From Scenedesmus sp. ARA3 (Eukaryota; Chlorophyta; Chlorophyceae; Sphaeropleales; Scenedesmaceae), in NCBI GenBank assembly GCA_004335835.1, contig RWJK01000367.1:1-22341 (forward strand): a stretch of 22,341 nucleotides of DNA, given 5' to 3'. This document shows, piece by piece, positions 18,758 to 22,341 of the stretch. Position 1 is the stretch's first letter, and each line of letters starts with the position of its first letter. The translations under genes were made by a program, and so were the position numbers. A model generated the notes under the pieces. The model was not told where the DNA came from and did not search any database. It saw only the letters and a list, made by a program, of their open reading frames with translations.

Positions 18758-20231
18758 GCGGCAACTGTAAGCAGAGCTGCGCGTAACAGACTGCAGCAAG
18801 CTGAGGTCACTGCCGGCGCTACCCGCTTCCCTGCGCAAGCTGCACTGCGCAAACTGTCCTGGCCTGAGGGCGCTGCCTCGCAGCTTCAGCACCACTGCTA
18901 TTACAGTGCTCAGCTGCAGCAAATGCCCCAAGATCAAGAGGCTCCCAAAGCTACCGGAAAGCTTGGTGGTGCTTGAGGTGGCGTGGTGCCGCGAGCTGCA
19001 GCAGCTGCCCGCGCTGCCAGCAGGCCTCAAGCGCCTGAACACGCGCGGGTGTGTCTCACTGACACTGGTGAGCATGAGCTATGTGGTCTACTGAACAGTG
19101 CCCCAGGTCCGATGAAACGCACCCAGCCTGTGCAGATGTTCAGGCCAGAAGTCAAGTGCATTGCAGCTGGAAGGTACTAGCGTGCTACTACAGTGCTACT
19201 AGCACTTGCTTGCAATTTGCCAGATTATGCACACTGCGGCTCTTCCGCTAGCATTCTGGCAAGTGTGTGTTGTTATAATTGCGAGTGCTATCGCTGCAGT
19301 ACTAAGTGACCAGAAGAGTGATACAAGTTGCAGCATTATGTCAGGACCGATGCGGGTATCAGGCAACAAGAACAGTGGTGTACCCATTTCTGGTGTAGGC
19401 ATGTGCACATGTGTAGCAATTTTGCTAAAAAATGACTGCTTGGTTACCCATCACAACTGTGCTCAATCTTGTCGGGGGCTCCCTCATCATGTAATATACT
19501 GACTTTCTGTCTGCTTCACATCACCTTGGCTGCCATATGCCTTGCAGCTGCCAGCGCTGCCGACGTCACTCCGGTTTCTAGGCTGCTCAGGCTGCAAGTC
19601 ACTGGAACAGCTGCCGCAGCTAGCACACACCAGCATCACGGAGCTGTACTGCCAAGGCTGCTCTCTGCTGGAGGAGCTTCCAGACATGCCAGACAGTCTG
19701 AGACTGCTGCAGGCACACACAATACCACGCCTGACCAGACTACCAAGGCTGCCTTCACAGGGTCTGGAGCAGTTGTGCGTCGCTGACACATCCATCAGCG
19801 AACTGCCTGACCCACTGCCACCCCTCGACGGGCTGTGGTGCGGCAGGACACCCATTGTGCAGCTGCCAACGCTGACGAGCTGCCATAGGCTTAGCGTGAA
19901 GGGCTGTGTGCAGCTGCAGCAGCTGCCTGCGCAGCTGCCTGCCGGCCTCAAGATTCTAGACTGTGGTGGGTGCAGCGCCCTGCAGCAGCTGCCTGCGCAG
20001 CTGCCGGCCGGTCTCGCACACCTGTGCATTGAGTCCTGCAGCGCCCTGCGGCGGCTGCCGCGGCTATCACGCACTCTGAAGACATTGAAATGTGAGGGCT
20101 GCAGCAGCCTGAAACAGCTGCCCGACTTATCCAGGTGCCAGCTGGCGGGCCACTTATCGCTCAAGGGGTGTGTGGCACTGAAAGAAATGCGTGTAGGTGG
20201 CTGCATTGTGGACCTGCCGCCACAGCACTAG
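18758..20231 (+). pseudogene. LRR gene copy 2, lacking exon 1 and start codon
   Basis: Two segments match LRR gene 1: about 18771-19067 (exon 2 equivalent, donor GTGAGC at 19068) and 19548-20231 (exon 3 equivalent, stop TAG). The 5' flank joins directly to the middle of exon 2. The equivalents of the start codon, exon 1, intron 1 and roughly the first 50 bases of exon 2 are gone, about 650 bp by the change in offset. An in-frame TAA (18768-18770) precedes the repeats and no in-frame ATG follows in this exon. The remaining 99 and 227 codons are open, with repeats such as LPALPASLRKLHCANC and LPAQLPAGLKILDCGGC. It may be a young pseudogene, or it may have acquired another first exon that I cannot see. 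Confidence 0.72.
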
Positions 20232-21385
20232 TAATGAGCGCTTGATGAAGACGCGTGTGGTGGCGCGGGGGCTGGCACATATATCTTGGAGCACAGTCAG
20301 CGGTTGTGGCGCGGCATCATGGAAGCCACGCGTTGTAGCTGTGTGGGTTGGGGCAATTTGCGTGTGCATGTCGGGAAGTTTTGGTGAAGTTGCTGTTTTC
20401 TCGGCGCCTGGGTTTGATGTTGTTTTGCTGTTTGTCAGGTAGCCAGCATGGTGACGGGTATGGCGTGCCTGTGCAGTGCGGATGCTGGAACCAGCTCTGC
20501 AGCAGAACCGTCTGGCAGTCTGCTAATGCAGTGTGGTTTGTGAGCGCTGCTGCTTCAGCGCTGCGCTGTTCTAACAGCAATGCATATTTTACATTGCTGT
20601 AGCTACAGCCACCACACCTTGAGGTGTTGTAGTCTACCAGAGCTGCCTTCTGTGCGTTCTGCCGCGACATCCCTGAGTGGCGCGTGTCCAAACTTATGCA
20701 TGCCGACATGCCGGCTGTACAACATGCATGTGCCTGGCACCTGCTGGCAGCCACACGGATGTGGTTCTTTTGTGGGTGTCTTGGTTTGTCTGCGCTGACT
20801 GGTTCGACTGTCATTGTGCTGCTACAGGTGGTGCCGCTGCTGCCGTGATAACAGCAGCAGCAGCAGCAACCACGCTCATCGCTGGATGATGCAGCTGCAT
20901 TTGCATGGCATTGGCCAAGTGAGTTGGACGCTGCTGTGGGCATCATTGCTGTGGTTTGATATCCAGCATAAAGATGACGACAATTATTGCCCACATGGCG
21001 CCTTCTGTGTTAGATCGTGTCAGACACACAGATGTTTTGATGCCTGCAGGCCAATGGCCTCAGCCGGCGGCTGAGGTGTACGCCACTGCTGGCCACTGGC
21101 CACTGGCCTGCTGGCAGCAGCTTACACTGCCTGCCAGGTGTGTGCGCTGCTGCACCTTGTCCAGCACAGCTCGTGCCTCGCACTGGGTCAAGCTGAAACA
21201 TCAAGAACCAGATGTGGGTGCCAGGCATCTGCTGTCAGGTAGTGGCTGTCAGTTCCATGCTGGGTGACTCAAGTGACAAGTGACGTCAACCCTAGCCCCC
21301 ACAAGCACAGCTATGGCGCGGCAGACCATAGCATGCATGGCAGTGGCCTTCCCTTGAACTTGATGACGTTGAAACAGCAGCTGAC
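20232..21385. other. Intergenic interval, no gene seen
   Basis: No recognisable coding segment on either strand. A short CAG run lies at about 20851-20868. An inverted-repeat cluster near 21059-21108 includes CTCAGCC / GGCTGAG around GGC (21059-21075) and repeated GGCCACT (21090-21108). Confidence 0.45.
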
Positions 21386-21392
21386 TATATAT
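21386..21392 (+). promoter_or_regulatory. Candidate TATA box (TATATAT)
   Basis: Lies 80 bases upstream of the ATG at 21472, a plausible distance for a core promoter with a short leader. Confidence 0.45.
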
Positions 21393-21471
21393 TTGAGTTC
21401 AGGGTGATTGAGAAGGTGCCGATTTACCGGTGTCCTGCTGCTGTCCACCTAAGCAGTCAGTACAAACCACC

Positions 21472-22129
21472 ATGCAGGCCTGCCACCGTCTCTTACGGCT
21501 GCAATCAACACATAGTTCACTTCCTTTTAAAAGTACAGCCAATGCAGTCGCCTGCTGCCATCGACGTAGCTTGCGTTCTCGTCTTTGCTGCACTGCCGAA
21601 ACAAGCAGCCAGTCCGTGCCGGAGCTCGCCAGCGATCCAGAACATAAGCACAGCCAAACCGATACAACTTCACAAGAACATTCAGCACGATCAGGCGACA
21701 AGCGCAGTACCGGCGGCGACAGGAGGAAAAGCAGCAGCGGTAGCAGGCCAGCAGCAGCTGCAAGCCCTGCTGCCGTAGCCCTGTCAGGTGCAGCAGCTGC
21801 TGCAGGAAAACTGCCAGAAGTGCTGTCTGCAACGTTTCCGGAAACTTTTCCTACGCTGTCAGCAGCCAGGCGGGGTAAGCAGGGGACATCAGGCTTGAGA
21901 TGTGCAGAGGTACATGTGGGCCTTGTTGGGCTGCTGCTGTGTCACCCTGCTTCTCTCACAGTGCCTGGCACAGCAGAGTCACAGCAGTTCAGCAAGCACT
22001 TGTAGCAAGTACAGCAAAATCAACGTACACAGACATGTGTATGACCAACCTTATCTCTCTGAGCTCCATCTGTGCTCCCCGATTTACACTATGGCTGCAA
22101 CCTCCTGATTCGTCTATCTTCTTATGCTC

Positions 22130-22169
<40 letters not shown>

Positions 22170-22308
22170 GACATCACCAGTGATCCGCAAGGACCTAGTG
22201 CTGGTTGATGGCGCCATCGGCAACGGCAACACGCAGGTGGTCCCTGGCCAGCTGCTGCAGCAGCTGCAGCCAGTGGCAAAGAAGGGGCCACGCGTAATCA
22301 GCCTAGAG
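21472..22308 (+). CDS. Unrecognised protein with putative organelle transit peptide, first two exons
   Basis: My model is exon 1 at 21472-21874 (donor GTAAGC) and exon 2 at 22181-22308 (donor GTGAGG); phases fit, giving 177 codons before the gene leaves the window. The ATG at 21472 is chosen because the following 45 or so residues (MQACHRLLRLQSTHSSLPF, then RRSLRSRLCC) are rich in Ser, Arg and Ala and lack acidic residues, as in chloroplast or mitochondrial transit peptides. The rest of exon 1 is low-complexity Ser/Ala/Lys. Exon 2 encodes an ordered-looking segment, DLVLVDGAIGNGNTQVVPG and then GPRVISLE. I do not recognise the family and assign no function. The frame also stays open upstream of 21472, to a non-ATG codon at 21430. 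Confidence 0.65.
22134..22166 (+). repeat. CTG tract near intron 3' end
   Basis: About eleven CTG units lie just upstream of the acceptor at 22180, in the position of a polypyrimidine tract. Confidence 0.9.
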
Positions 22309-22341
22309 GTGAGGCGGGCTAGGGTGCAGGGTTTCAGCAGC

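Noticed and set aside
18906..19094. LRR copy 2 as a functional gene starting inside exon 2
   Set aside because: The apparent start is GTG, not ATG. No in-frame ATG exists in the exon and a TAA lies just upstream of the repeats.

Overview
The window looks like nuclear DNA of a green alga, probably a chlorophycean of the Chlamydomonadales type. The basis is split genes with small GT-AG exons, a starch-phosphorylating enzyme, TGTAA motifs downstream of stop codons (the usual green-algal poly(A) signal) and very many CAG/CTG trinucleotide tracts. The assignment is an inference. All genes I can support lie on the + strand, and I see no tRNA, rRNA, transposase or CRISPR.

Layout. 1-514: no gene seen, with a GTTTC-rich palindromic patch at its end. 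561-3315: 3' exons of a phosphoglucan water dikinase (PWD/GWD3) with partial copies of its exons, followed to about 3755 by decaying copies of its last codons. 3756-5058: nothing coding supported. 5059-14216: a 12-exon gene whose phases close exactly (735 codons plus stop). It encodes a protein with a polyQ N-terminal region, a hydrophobic hairpin and a C-terminal J domain with HPD. 14217-15421: copies of the J-gene tail, short tandem repeats and the 5' flank of the next gene. 15422-17519: a three-exon leucine-rich-repeat gene with an F-box-like N-terminus. About 18.14-20.23 kb: a second unit, made by segmental duplication, with J-gene tail fragment, 5' flank and LRR exons 2 and 3, but without exon 1 and the start codon. 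20232-21471: non-coding and promoter. 21472-22308: the first two exons of an unrecognised, probably organelle-targeted protein that runs off the right edge.

The main observation is a pervasive pattern in which one end of a functional exon, with its splice site and some adjoining intron, has been tandemly copied into the neighbouring intron or past the stop codon, from one to nine extra times with periods of about 100-160 bp. At least a dozen independent sets of such 'exon echoes' occur between 0.5 and 14.7 kb. Many begin at CAG|GT. The largest has ten copies in an alternating two-type order. The copies have individually diverged, so a simple assembly artefact is unlikely.

The genes do not form an obvious pathway. 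PWD acts in plastid starch turnover, the J protein is a co-chaperone, and the LRR protein may be an F-box-type adaptor.
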